DNA from: Tolypeutes matacus
Taxonomy: Eukaryota; Chordata; Mammalia; Cingulata; Chlamyphoridae
Reading direction: 5' to 3'
Length of the DNA stretch: 64,000 nucleotides
Assembly (NCBI GenBank): GCA_026826555.1
Contig: JAKSZT010004976.1
Coordinates: forward strand, 8,345,658 to 8,409,657
The position numbers and the translations under genes are program-made. Below the pieces are notes generated by a model. That model did no database searches. It was not told where the DNA came from and saw only the letters and a program-made list of their open reading frames with translations. Each line of letters begins with the position of its first letter. Position 1 is the first letter of the stretch. Of this stretch, positions 46,201-58,300 are shown piece by piece.

Positions 46201-49200
46201 CTTTTTGTCTAACATCATTTCCATAGTCCAAAATAAATATAAAATAAACAGCAAGTAATAAGTCATTAGCAAAAAAATATACAAAAGCGAGAAATGCACA
46301 TTAAAATGATGTATAATGTAACCACATTTATTTAAGAATGTATTCCTACATCCAACAGCAAATTTCAACAATGCAAAACTGCCATTACTTTTGTGCCAAC
46401 CTAATACTTCCCAGGGAAAAAAAGATAGAAAAGAGTGGGGGGGGGGGGGAATTAAGAGGATCCAAATAGATCAGGGATGAGCAAATTATAGCCCACACTC
46501 CACATCTAGCCTGTTGCCTGTTTTAGTAAATAAAGTTTTTCTGCAATTGAGCCACACCCATTTATTACATTTTGTCAATGGCTGCTTTCCCAAGACCTCG
46601 GCAAAGGTGAGTAGTTGTGACAAATACTGTGCAGCCCACAAAGCTTATCTACCTTTTACAGAAAAAGATTGCCAACCCCTTGTCTACAGGCATAACATCC
46701 AAATAATAGGGGTGTTTTTAAAAAGAGAAAGCAGAGGAAATGAGAGACAGGAAATCAAGAACACTTCCCAGAATTCAAGAAGGAAAGTTTCCAAACTGAA
46801 AAGACACACACACGAATTGCCCAGCACTATGAAAGAGAAAAAATTCCCACACATGTACATCATTGAATAATATCAGAACACTGGCAGTAAAGAGAAGAAT
46901 CTACCAGCTTCCAAAGAAGAAAACAGAAAAATGTGCAAAGTATCCAAACAGGCAATTCACAGATGGAGAAATGTTTAACCTCGCCTATTATCAAAGAAAT
47001 GCAAATAAAAAGCAAGGTTTCACTCTATGCCCAACAGGTTAGCAAAATCTAAAGGCTGGCAAAGATATGGAAAAATGAGACCACTCATTCCTGTTGGTGG
47101 AGGGCACAGCCTAGAAGTTCTGAATGTAATTAACTGTTACCAGGAGTAAATCTGAACTTGGGTTCCACTGAGCACCCCCTGAGCGCAACGCTGCGCCCAC
47201 TGATGACGACGAGGCTGCTGTTTCCGCATGCTGTCTCCCAACTACACAGACGTTTATACATTTTCAGACCCTCCCTGGCACAGCGGCTGGTACACTGCAT
47301 GTTCTCAACAAATCTGTCAATCAAATGATGGCTATTCTCAGACACAGAGATAACAAAATTTCTAGGTCATGTCTTGTATGCCGCAGGAGGAAAAATCCCT
47401 CAGCTATATTTAGGGGTATCCATATCGAATAATTTCTAAGAATAAAGCCCAGTTTTTTTTCTCTCCCTCTCTGTTGTCATTTTCTTCTCTCTCCCCAAAT
47501 TACTCAGGATTTAAAAAGTCACAGCAGGGGGCAGATGTGGCTCAAATGGTTGGGTGTCTGTCTCCCATATGGAGGGACCTGGGTTTGATCCCTGGGACCT
47601 CCAGGTAAAAAAAAAAAAAAAAAAAAAAAAGTCACAGCATAACTGTTATCCACTCCACAGTGCTGCCTGCCCCACCCTCACCCCCATCTCAAGAGTCCAG
47701 AGCATGTGCCAAACTTTACCTGGTAGCGGTCGAGGATCCTGAAGTCCTGACAGGTGGTTCTGTATGAGGCTTGTCCAGCTGGAAGCCTGGAAACTCCTCC
47801 TTCTTTGGCTCCATAAATCCCGTCAACTAACAGAAGAGCAGCATTAACAACCTGATCCAAGTCAAAAAGTGGTAATCCCCGATCTCTTTTCGCTTGTCTG
47901 ACAATAAGTTTACGCTTCAGTCTCCGAGCTTCTGGAGTCATAGCAACAGCACTGGGACAAGCCTCCAGCCTCTTCAGGAGCAGCTTTTCCTCATAGAGGC
48001 TCACGGGCGTATACTTGGGACCTTTAGGTTTCGTGTCCTTCTCCAGTTGAGGTTTCCTCTTTTCTCGAGGCCTTGCTTGCAAAGATGTGTTTGAATCTGA
48101 GTCCTCACTGTCAATGTCCATCCTGTCGGGTTTTTCCTCCTCACTCTCCACCTCCTGCTTTATCTGTTCGGGGGCCCTGACCTTCTTTCTGCCCCCGACC
48201 ATTGTCCCAGAAGCTGCTGAGCCAGCAGGGGGTGGAACGTACTCCATCCCTGGGTCTATGACTCCGTCGCCTTCTACCTCATCATCATCTGTACAGAGAA
48301 TAGAACAGTGTAATCAAGACAGAGGAAAGAAGCAGAACAGAGTGGCCCAGGCTCCCCAGGTGAGAATGCATGCATTTGAATTACAGCCCACACATACAAG
48401 AAAAGGCTCAGGAGCAATAAATCCTACCATGAAACAAGGCTTGTGGTGGCATCACATCGGGAATAAGATCTGCTTCTGAAAGCAAGCTGGGCGTGGCTGA
48501 GTGAGAGGCAGGTGTTCCAGGGGCAGAGAAGTCCAGAGATGGAGAGGGAGATGGGCTGGTGAGCGGCGTGCGATCCGAGGAGCTCAAGGAGGAGAAATCA
48601 ATCACTTCTCCTTTTTCGAGAATCATATCTGGCCTGCGGCCTCGGCTTATGAATTTTACAGGGGTAGAAGAAGTGCTCCTGTCAAGAAAGCCAGCCGCTT
48701 CCTTCTGGGCTCTTCTAATGTCTTTCGCTTCCTGAGTTCGAGACCTTTTCTCTTTTAATTCCATGGCAGATTCCACAGGATTCCGGCTCACCCGTTTCCT
48801 AAGTCCCTCAACAGTAATGATGGGATCTAAAGTTGGTTTTGAGGCTGTTGAAAGGAATAAACATCTAAATTTTTAAACTTGGTTTCTTTTGCTAATTTAT
48901 TACTCAAAACCTAGTACCATGTTCTACATAGAGATGTTCAAGGAATGCTCTAAACTAAAAGTCTTAACTCTTAACAAGAAAATGGAAACTACACAGCAAA
49001 TTTAAGCAAGTAAGTACCATATTTCACCTATTGTAATTGGTAAACATTAAAGTTTGATAATGTTCAGCAAGAGTATGGGAAAATAGGCATTTTTATGTCT
49101 TGTTAGTAGGGCATAAATCTTATTACAATTTTTTGGAGGGCAATTTGGCCATATCAATTAAAATTGTGAATGAATATGGCCTTTGACACAGCAATTTTGT

Positions 49201-52200
49201 TGCTAGGAATTTATCACAAACATGTGCACATGTACACAAATTTGTACAATTATAGCACTGTTTAAAGTAACACCAAAAAAGTGTAGAAACAACCAAAATG
49301 ACCATCAATAGGAAAGTGGTTTAAAAATTATCATAAAGCCATATGGTGAAATACAATAAAATAAAAGAAAATAAGGCAGATCTATAAAATGCCCAAGGTA
49401 TACTTGGTAAGTGGAAAAGAAAAAGAAAAAAAGAGAACAAGAATTATAGTATGATCCCATTTATGTCTTTTTAAAAGAAAATAAAAAAATGTATATGTGC
49501 TTAAATATGCAGAGATAGTTTCTAAAAACATTCACAAGAGACAACAGTGGTTGTTCTGGGGAGAAAAACTGTAGGCAGGAGCAGGTATGCGGGCAGAACT
49601 TGACTTTATACCCTTCAATATTGTTGATTTTTCCCCAAATATATTTGTGAAAATGTAAAAGCCCATTAAAAACTTTTTATATAAAAGAGACAGCTCATTG
49701 TATAAAAATAAGTTTTTGTTATTTTTTTTAATAAGTGTGAAAATAGCATTATGGTTAGGCTGCAAAAAAGAAAGAGTCCTTATCTCTTAGAGACGCATAC
49801 TGAAATTTTTAAGAATGAAATGTTAATGTCTGGGATTTGCTTCTAAATAATCAGGGGGTGGGGGTGGATGGGGGGTTGGGGGGTTGGGGAAAAGTACCCA
49901 GGGATGTAGATTAAAAAAAAAAAAAAAGATTGCCAGGAGTTAACTGTTAGAGTGGGATGAGATGGACATGAGAATTCATTACTTTATTCTTCCCACTTTT
50001 TTATGTTTAAAATTTTCCATAAAAAGTTAAAAAAAAAAAGTCAAATTGAGAATAGAGAGCCTTTCACATATCAAAAGAAATTGAGGACTGGTCTCCTCAT
50101 TAGGAAACAGTAAAACATTTTAATACAATATTTATTTACAGCATACCAAAAAAAATGTGTCTCAACAACACTGTCAAGCAGAGCAGCACCAGACAGCCAT
50201 GAGCTATGCCTGCAAAAACAGGACTGTCTCCTAAGCTCACACCACTGAACTGCTAATGTTCGCCCAATAGTACCTTTTACTTTTAAAGTAGAGGCAGACA
50301 ACTTCTCTCCTTCAGGTTTCATTGTCGGGGGCTTGTTGTGAACAAGTTTCCACCATCCTGGTTCTCCAAATTCCTGAGCACCTGAGCGGAAGTACATAGG
50401 ACTTCCCACACTGAGGCAACCCGCTACAGTGCTCCACCAGGTTGAAGTCTTTTTCCTGAAGAGACCAAGAATTAAAAAATTATTGATTTCTCAATTCAAT
50501 CATTATAGAGAGAATATTCTATGTACACTCTCTATGATCCGTAGCCCATGATAGGCTAAGGAACCTCCCATTTTCCAGGGAACAAAGCCTAAAAGTCAAG
50601 AGAGAAGCTCTAGAGTCTGACTGCCTGGCTTCAAAACCTGACTCTACCACCTTTTGGAAGCCTCAATTTCTTCATCTGTAAAATCTTGGAATAACAGAAT
50701 TTACCTCACAGAGTTGCTATGAGGAGTAAATGAAAATAATTCAAACAAAGCACGCAAAATTCTCATCGTGATCATTGTGATTATGGAGTTCTACAGATCA
50801 GTTTTAGTGAACTTGAGTTGCTTTTATATGTGCAGTAAGCACAGCTCTCAAGAAATAAAACAAAGAAGCATAACTCCAGGACTGGGCCTTTCGAGATGGA
50901 GGTGACTGACTAGTCCTGGTAAATATTTCATTTTGCCTAAGATGCGGAAGCACCCCTCAGTCTGCTCCTATCTGACTTTACATACTGGCATGGTAATAAT
51001 ATTACATGATACGCTCCACAATCACAGAGTTGAACCTTGGGAGAAAAACCAACTTTGGGGGGGGAAAAAAAAGGCAAGCATTTCAATATAACCACATAAG
51101 GATGCATATAACAAAATAACAAAATGAGGGGGATGGATGTGGCTCAAATGGTTGGGTGTCCGTCTCCCATATGGAGGGACCTAGGTTCGATCCCTGGGAC
51201 CTCCTGGTAAAAAAAAAAAAAAAATGATGTGTTAAATGCCAATTATTCAAGTTTATGTAAAAATTCTTTTAAAGGCAACAGTTATAGTCCACTTTGAAAA
51301 CATAATAAAAATAAACTCTAATAGGTACAGCACTGTCTGAGATGGGGAGAGTGACACTTAGCTTCACCCCCAACCTTTGGACCCCAGGGCACCTCTCCTA
51401 CATTTCTATCTTTTTCTAACCTTCCCAAACCCCCCTTCTCTTGCCCAAAGGTGATGATCAGAGGAGAAATAATACCACTTGTTTTCTCACTCCTACCTAT
51501 CATTTCAAAATCATTCTGCCCAGGGAAGGTTTCTTCTAATTTGCTTATCAGGGCTCTAAGAAATATCAAGAAAAAAAAAGAGAAACACCATGTCTCTAAC
51601 AAAGCTGAACTAAATCCTTAGAGATCTCCTACACCAGCAATTCTCAATGTCTGGAAGGCCAAAATTATTTTCATAATGATACTAAGATGTTATTTGCCTT
51701 TTTTACTTTCACTCTCTTACAAGTGTGCTGTGGAGTTTTCCAGAGGCTGCATAATACGTGACAGCCAACAGAATGAATGCTAAAGCAGGTATGAGAATCC
51801 AACTGTCTGTCTATAAGTCAGGCATTAAAAAGATTTGCAAGAAATAGGAAACAATACCATGTTCTTGTTAATTTTTTTTTGTTTTGGAAAATATATTTAT
51901 TTTTTCATACAAATATATTAACATGAGATGGGTTTATTATTATTTTTAAATGAATTAATAAAGTTTTGAAATTTTCTGTTTTAATTTCTAAAATGTGTAT
52001 AGTGGATTGAATTGTGTCCTGAAAAAAGGTATTTCAAGTCCTAACCCCCAGTACCTATGAATGTGACCTTGTTTGGAAATAGGGTTTCTGCAGATGAAAT
52101 CAAGTTAAGATAAAGTTATACCAGATTAGTGTGGGCCCTAAATCCAATGACTGGTATCCTTATAGGAAGAGGAGTTATAGCAGCCCTAGGAAAGTAACAC

Positions 52201-55200
52201 AGGTTTTGATACCGGGAAGTGGGGGTTCTGCGGTAGCAAATACCTAAAAGTGTGGAAGTAGCTTTGGAATTGGGCAATTGGTAGACTTTAGAAGAATTCT
52301 GAGACACAGGATAGAAAAAGCCTTTCAGAGACTGTGGGTAGGAATGTGGACATAAATGGCAATGCTGATGAGGAGTCAGAAATAAGTGAGGAGAACCATA
52401 GGAAAGCTTCTGTCATCTTAGAGAATATATATATTGTCAGGAACAGAATGTTTCTGGAACTATGAACGTCTCAGATGGAAATGAAGAACATGTTTTTGGA
52501 CAATGGAGGAAAGGCAATCCATGTTATAGAGTGGCAGAAAACTTAGCTGAAATGTGTTTTACTGTTGGGTGGGAAGCAGAGCTTATAAGCAGTGAACTTG
52601 GATATTAGCTGAGAATTCCAAGCAAAGTACTGAAGGCATAGCCTGGTTTCTACTTGCTGCTTAGGGTAAAATGCAAGAGGACAGACTCAAATTGAGGAAG
52701 GATCTATTAAGCAAAAAGGACTTGATGATTTGGAAAATTCTCAGCCTATCCATATTGCAAAAGATGCCAAAGCATGCTCTGGAGAAAACACCAAGGGTGT
52801 GGTGGGACAACCTTTTGTTGGGAAACAGTATTCGAACTACTCTTCATTAATCAAAATTATATCTTCCAGAGGAATTCAAGGCCAGGATGGTAAGAGCAGA
52901 TTAAATGATCATACACACAATGGCAAATAAACTCTAGTAATTAAATTTCAATACAGTTTTTAACTTGTTTCTACAATGGGTAGATAAAGATATTTAGATT
53001 AGTCCCAAATAAACCTTTACACATTTAAGCTTCAATAACACATTAAAAGAAAAATCTACAAACATCTGAAAGAAAATGTATTCAAACTTAGAACTTCATT
53101 ACCCAGTATATTCTTTCCTAAATCTGTGACAAATGAGAAATGGTTATCATTGCTAAGAATTTAAAGTATAGCCAACGGATAGTAGAATTCAAATCTTTAG
53201 TAGCTATGAAAAAAGGTGAATTAAATTTAAATGCTCTTTACAGACTGCTTCTTTGGCATGTAATGGTCTTGTTTATGTTCATACATAGAGATGCTGGACT
53301 GTTTGTTCCAAAACACTCCCGGTGTTTCACCTTCGGGCAAGTGGTTTGGGGTGACTTTTCCAATTCCTGATGTCTAAAGCAGAGTTCCCACAGTGAAGGG
53401 CAGCGCTGAGATCAGGAAACTGAGTGACAAGGAATCACACAGTGATTTTTAATTCTCTCTCACCCCTTCTGGTTAGATCAAAGAGAAAGTTCACTGCTTT
53501 AATATATCACTAATATTTGTAGTCTCCCTTTTTAATCAGTAGAGAAAATCTCAGATTGCCTTTGATAATCCATAGGACCTGGCTATAATTTAATAGCACT
53601 GTTTCATTTTTATTTTTTATTTATTTATTTATTTATTTACCGGGAGGTCCCGGGAATCGAACCCGGGTCCCTCCATATGGTAGATGGACGCCGAACCTCT
53701 TGAGCCACATCCGTTTCCCCTGTTTTATTTTTAGTGTACTTATTTTCAGTTAGAGTCTATTTATGGCAAATGATACTAGTTTTCCACTTGATAGTGTGAA
53801 GTTTCTTTTTTAAAAAAAAAATTGTACTTAAAAAAAAGGGGGAAGGGGAGTTGATTTAAATAGCAAGATTAAGTAAATAGTAATTCAGGTGAAAGAAAAA
53901 TATGGCCAAAACCCACCAGCTTAGTGGTTAAACTACATAAAAGCTGGAAAGCAGTTAATACCTTTCAAAAGAAGTATACAAAAAAAAGCCTTAGCTGATC
54001 CCTCTCAGAACACGCCTTAGAAATGAACAAATGAAACAACTGAACACTTCTGTTAAAATCTGACAATATCTTTAAAAACAGGCAATTTATATCCAATTTC
54101 TTCTAGAAGATAATCCACTAAACAGAGCAGCACTCAAAGATCATGAAAACATTCCAAGTTCTAATTTTACCAGTTTTTTTTCCCTTTCTTGTCCCTTATA
54201 AATGGGGCATATTAAGTTCCATAAATAGTGCTAGATCATTACACTAAGACAACAGATTTCCTCTCTTTATAAAAAAGAACCAGTTATACTGTCAATTCCT
54301 TTCTTAGCATCACTAAATAACTAAATTAACCCCTTTTGGAAAAATGTACTGAATCCATTCCATTTTTCCTCACAGCAAGCCTTCAGAAGGTCGCCCATTC
54401 CTTTTGCTTCCTCTCCCTGTGTTCTCAGTACCATGAGCAAAGCTGTAGCTTCTCCCTCCTTGAGGAAACAAGAGGCTGTGGTGAGTTCAGAGTGAGGACT
54501 AACACAAACACCTGCTCCGCTATGACCAGAAGCTTCGCTGGGTCTCCACTGACCCAGTCATGCACAGTTATGAGTCCCACACAGGACCTCAGATGATAAC
54601 CAACAATCAGACTCACAAACCAAATTCACCAAGGTAGTACCAAACTCATTAATCCCTAATAGTTAATAAAAATCTGGTGAGATCCACATGAACAGTCAAA
54701 ACACACGGTCTTAACGTCTACGCACCTGGCATCCCCAAATCTGAGGAACCAAGGAGGAGAGCTCAGCAGCAAAACCAAAGCACTATTAGAGTAAGAGTAG
54801 TTTATGAACAAAACAAATGCATATTAATGTACCTAGACTTTGCTAAGCACTGTGAATAATACCAAAAGGCATAAAAGCTTCTACCTTCCAGAGTTAATAA
54901 GATACAAATACTAATAATATGAGGCTCTATACAATGAAGGCCAATTTATTTTTTATTTTATTTTATTTTTTTTTTAAAGATTTTATTTATTTATTCATTT
55001 ATCCCCCCCTTGCTGCTTGTGCTCGCTGGGTCAGCTAACCACACCGCGCGGGTGGGCCTGCCCTCACCAGGAGGCCCCAGAAACCGAACCCGGGACTTCC
55101 CATATGGTAAACAGGAGCCCTACTGATTGAGCCACAGCCACTTCCCGGCCAATTTAAATTGTAATCAATAACTGCTATTCTTTTTCTTCTTCTGACCTCT

Positions 55201-55282
55201 TATAAGGAATTGATTTTGAAAGGATATATTAATCCTTTCTCCTCAAATGAAATAGTTATTCATCTAACTATTTAATCAAATT

Positions 55283-55316
<34 letters not shown>

Positions 55317-58300
55317 TCTAAGAATCTCTTAAAAAACTTCATGCTCAGTAGAAACCAACAGTTCCCTCTGGAAGTAGTATACACTTTTGCACTGATTTTT
55401 CATAAGCCATTTTTTTATATTTTAAAAAGTAACTTTTCTGGAATGCAAAAATTCTTTGTAATAGCCACAAGTTATTATAATTCTCTAAAATGACATCAGA
55501 TTATTTCAAATCTCATATATATCACACTACATCATCCTTCACATATAAATTTTTAAAAATCACATTACCTATTCCCTAGTAAAAAAGTCCAATGTTTCTC
55601 AATAAAAGCACAAATATCTTCTTTCCACCTGAAGTAACCTTGGCGTCCACTTCCTTCCAGAGATAAGTTGTACATTGCCAACATGACAACCTGAAACACA
55701 AGGGAACAAAGACTAGAACAGCGTGATGGGCCATGTTAATCTTTAGAGGAAAGAAGTTTGTTGTTTTATATTTTGAGTAGAGAGAGCAAGGGCATGATAA
55801 TATCTTGGAATATTCCTAGTATAGCAGTTTACTTTCTATTTTTCTTTCATTATATGAATATCACTAATCCACTAGATTATGTACAATAGTTTCTTAGATG
55901 TTACACATGCAGGGCTGATGTGTGGGTGAACTAAAGGTTAAGAATAGCGCTACCTCTGAACAAGGTGTAAACAGCCACTGTCCTAAGGACCCCCTCCCAC
56001 CCCAAACCCCGCTCCCTGCACAACTCAGCACTAAATAAAGGGTAAACCAGTGGCCCAGCAGGAGGCCTCCAGGGGCCTGCTCCAGCCAGCAGTTTCTGAC
56101 TGCTTTAAGGTTGTGCTTCATTAAATATTTTGAAAACCACCCTTGCATACATATATATGTATATATATATATATATATACACACACACTTTTTTCTAACT
56201 CATTAGAGGACAGAAACCAAAGACCCAGAATCTCAGAGGTGAAAATAATGTTAGAAACCATCTACTCAGTGATGTGGCCATCTTCAGCTGTGGAAACCAT
56301 TCTTAGAATGAAATCAAGGTTAGACAAGGAGCAAGGTCTGAAAGGCCTGTGCCCCACCCACTGAGGGCTCCAAGACACCCCAGAGCTCAGTCTGAAATCT
56401 CCTCATCTAGTTCCACCTTGTTATTTCACACATGAGGAATCCATGGCCCCAAATGGGGAGGGGTTTCCCCGAAATAGAAAATAACACGTGTGCTCTATAA
56501 AAACTTCAATAAAACAGAAAAAAGCAAAGAAGAAAGTGAGAGTCACTTGAATTCCCACCATCAAGAAAGACCTGCTTTTTGGCAAATGTCCTTTCAGACA
56601 TTTCTCTTCGCATATATACACATGGATACACATGGGTCTTTTATGTATGTAATCTTATGTAAATGGACAAAAACTATACAAGCAGATCAAAACTTCATTT
56701 CCAATGAAACTGCAAAGGGAATGGATAATCCAAGAAAATAGTCCTTAAATAACTCTTCTTTCTATTAGGAGCATCCTGAAGCTATAGTTTTGTAAACTGC
56801 AATCAGTGCCCTCAGCATCTGTGTTCCCAGCATTAAACAGCCACTGGTCCCACGGGAAGTTCTGTGACACCACCACTCCAAAGTAATTCTGAGGCTTCTA
56901 TGAACCAAATTTCAACTTCCTTAAACCTCTATGACTTGTAGACAGTCTACCACACAATTAATCCCATGAACAGATTTTTCAAGTGTCTTCCACTTATTCC
57001 TATATTAGGTCTCTATCAGCCAACAGAAGTCTTCCTTTAAACAGTTATTGGTAAGAACCAAAGAATGGAATGGCTTCATATCCCCAACTCTCAGATACCC
57101 AGAGTCCCTCAGAAACATGTATTTACTGTTAATCTCTGGGGTAGGTACAGAGTGTCTACTATTTTATTTCCATACTTTTCTGTATATCTGAAACATTTCC
57201 CATGTTTAAAAAGTAAAAAAAATTCACCTATTTATTTGAAAGTAACTTTTTCTACTCTCAATATTTATTAGGCAAACTACATACCCAACATTTGAAGGAC
57301 ACGGTTTTCCTTCTCTCCTGGTGTGTGGAATTTTTCTAGCTTTCTGCTCTAAATGGCCATGACCACACAAGCAGATCAAGCCCTCAGTAGCAAGGCCAGG
57401 TTTCCCCAGGGCCTAGCTCAGGGCTGGCACAGCCCCAGGAGCACCTGATCAATGTCTCCGGAAGAACACCTAGAAAAACGGTGAGCACAGATCATGGCAC
57501 CTTTACCTTGTGACAGGAGAATGAGTCTCCAGGACAAGAATGTATAAATAGTTGGATTTCAACTCCCATATCCTCCCCAGAGTTGTGGTACCTTCCCCTA
57601 CCAATCAAACTGTTCTTCACAGAGTCACCAACAGAGGAGAGGTCACAGAAAGGGGGCGTGACAAGAGGGGGCCTTTCAGTCACAAGACCAGACTTCTTTA
57701 CTGTTTCTATTTTGTAATACAAACAAAATACTATTTGTATTATAGGCATTTCTACTTATTACTGTGGCAAATCAACAAATACAAAGTTTAAGATTTAAGA
57801 CTACAGATAATCCACATTCCAGTGGGCTAAGTATTTGGAGACATCAATGGAGTCTATTCAAAATCAAGTGATTCTCGTTCAGGGCTTCAGTGAGGGCCTG
57901 GCTCCTTTTCAGATGCAACTAGAAACACTGGTCAGCAGTTTACTAAGAACCCAGTGTGTCTGATCTCAGCCACCACAGAAACTTCATCCTACCAGGGCAT
58001 TATCCACCAAGGTCTTTTGGTAGTGAAAAGACAATTTTCAAGTCATGTTAGTTGAATTAAGTATGCAAATCGAGCCAGCATTATATATTCTGAGTAATAT
58101 CACCAAAAGCCAGTTCATTTTTAAAAAAGAGCTGAAAATAACAAATTACAATTATTTGCTCTTCTTCCATTTTATAGCTTTTATAAGAAGTTACTTGCAG
58201 GCCAAATGCAAATCTGCCTGTGTGTGCACACATCAGCATCATCTACTGATATTATTCTGCCCCTGCTAAGCACTCTACCCCACGTATACTTTATGAAAAA

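Larger units (their letters stand above)
43584..46230 (-). pseudogene. Mariner transposase pseudogene (interrupted, frameshifted)
   Basis: Coding remnants of the DDD-type transposase described for the mariner. The frame at 43583-43819 is the longest clean piece (78 codons). The reading frame resumes in register across the 1.7-kb insertion (TI before, TAQQYAQQI after), so that gap is a late insertion and not ancient rearrangement. Confidence 0.85.
43419..46404 (-). mobile_element. Hsmar1-like mariner transposon, split by a 1.7-kb insertion
   Basis: Terminal repeats: TTAAGTTGGTGCAAAAGG at 43419 and the inverse TTTTGTGCCAACCTAA ending 46404, with TA target duplications (43417-43418 and 46405-46406). 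Removing the insertion (43887-45588) leaves ~1,284 bp, the usual mariner size. The minus strand has the transposase order: N-terminal [12 protein letters not shown] (near 46170), HTH region, WILYDN-type block (45750), [16 protein letters not shown] (45610), then after the insertion [39 protein letters not shown] and [17 protein letters not shown] corresponds to the third catalytic DDD position and reads H instead of D. Frameshifts and stops make it dead. Confidence 0.9.

Noticed and set aside
48087..48479. 130-codon + strand frame
   Set aside because: Antisense of KAT14 exons 5 and 6 and the short intron between them.
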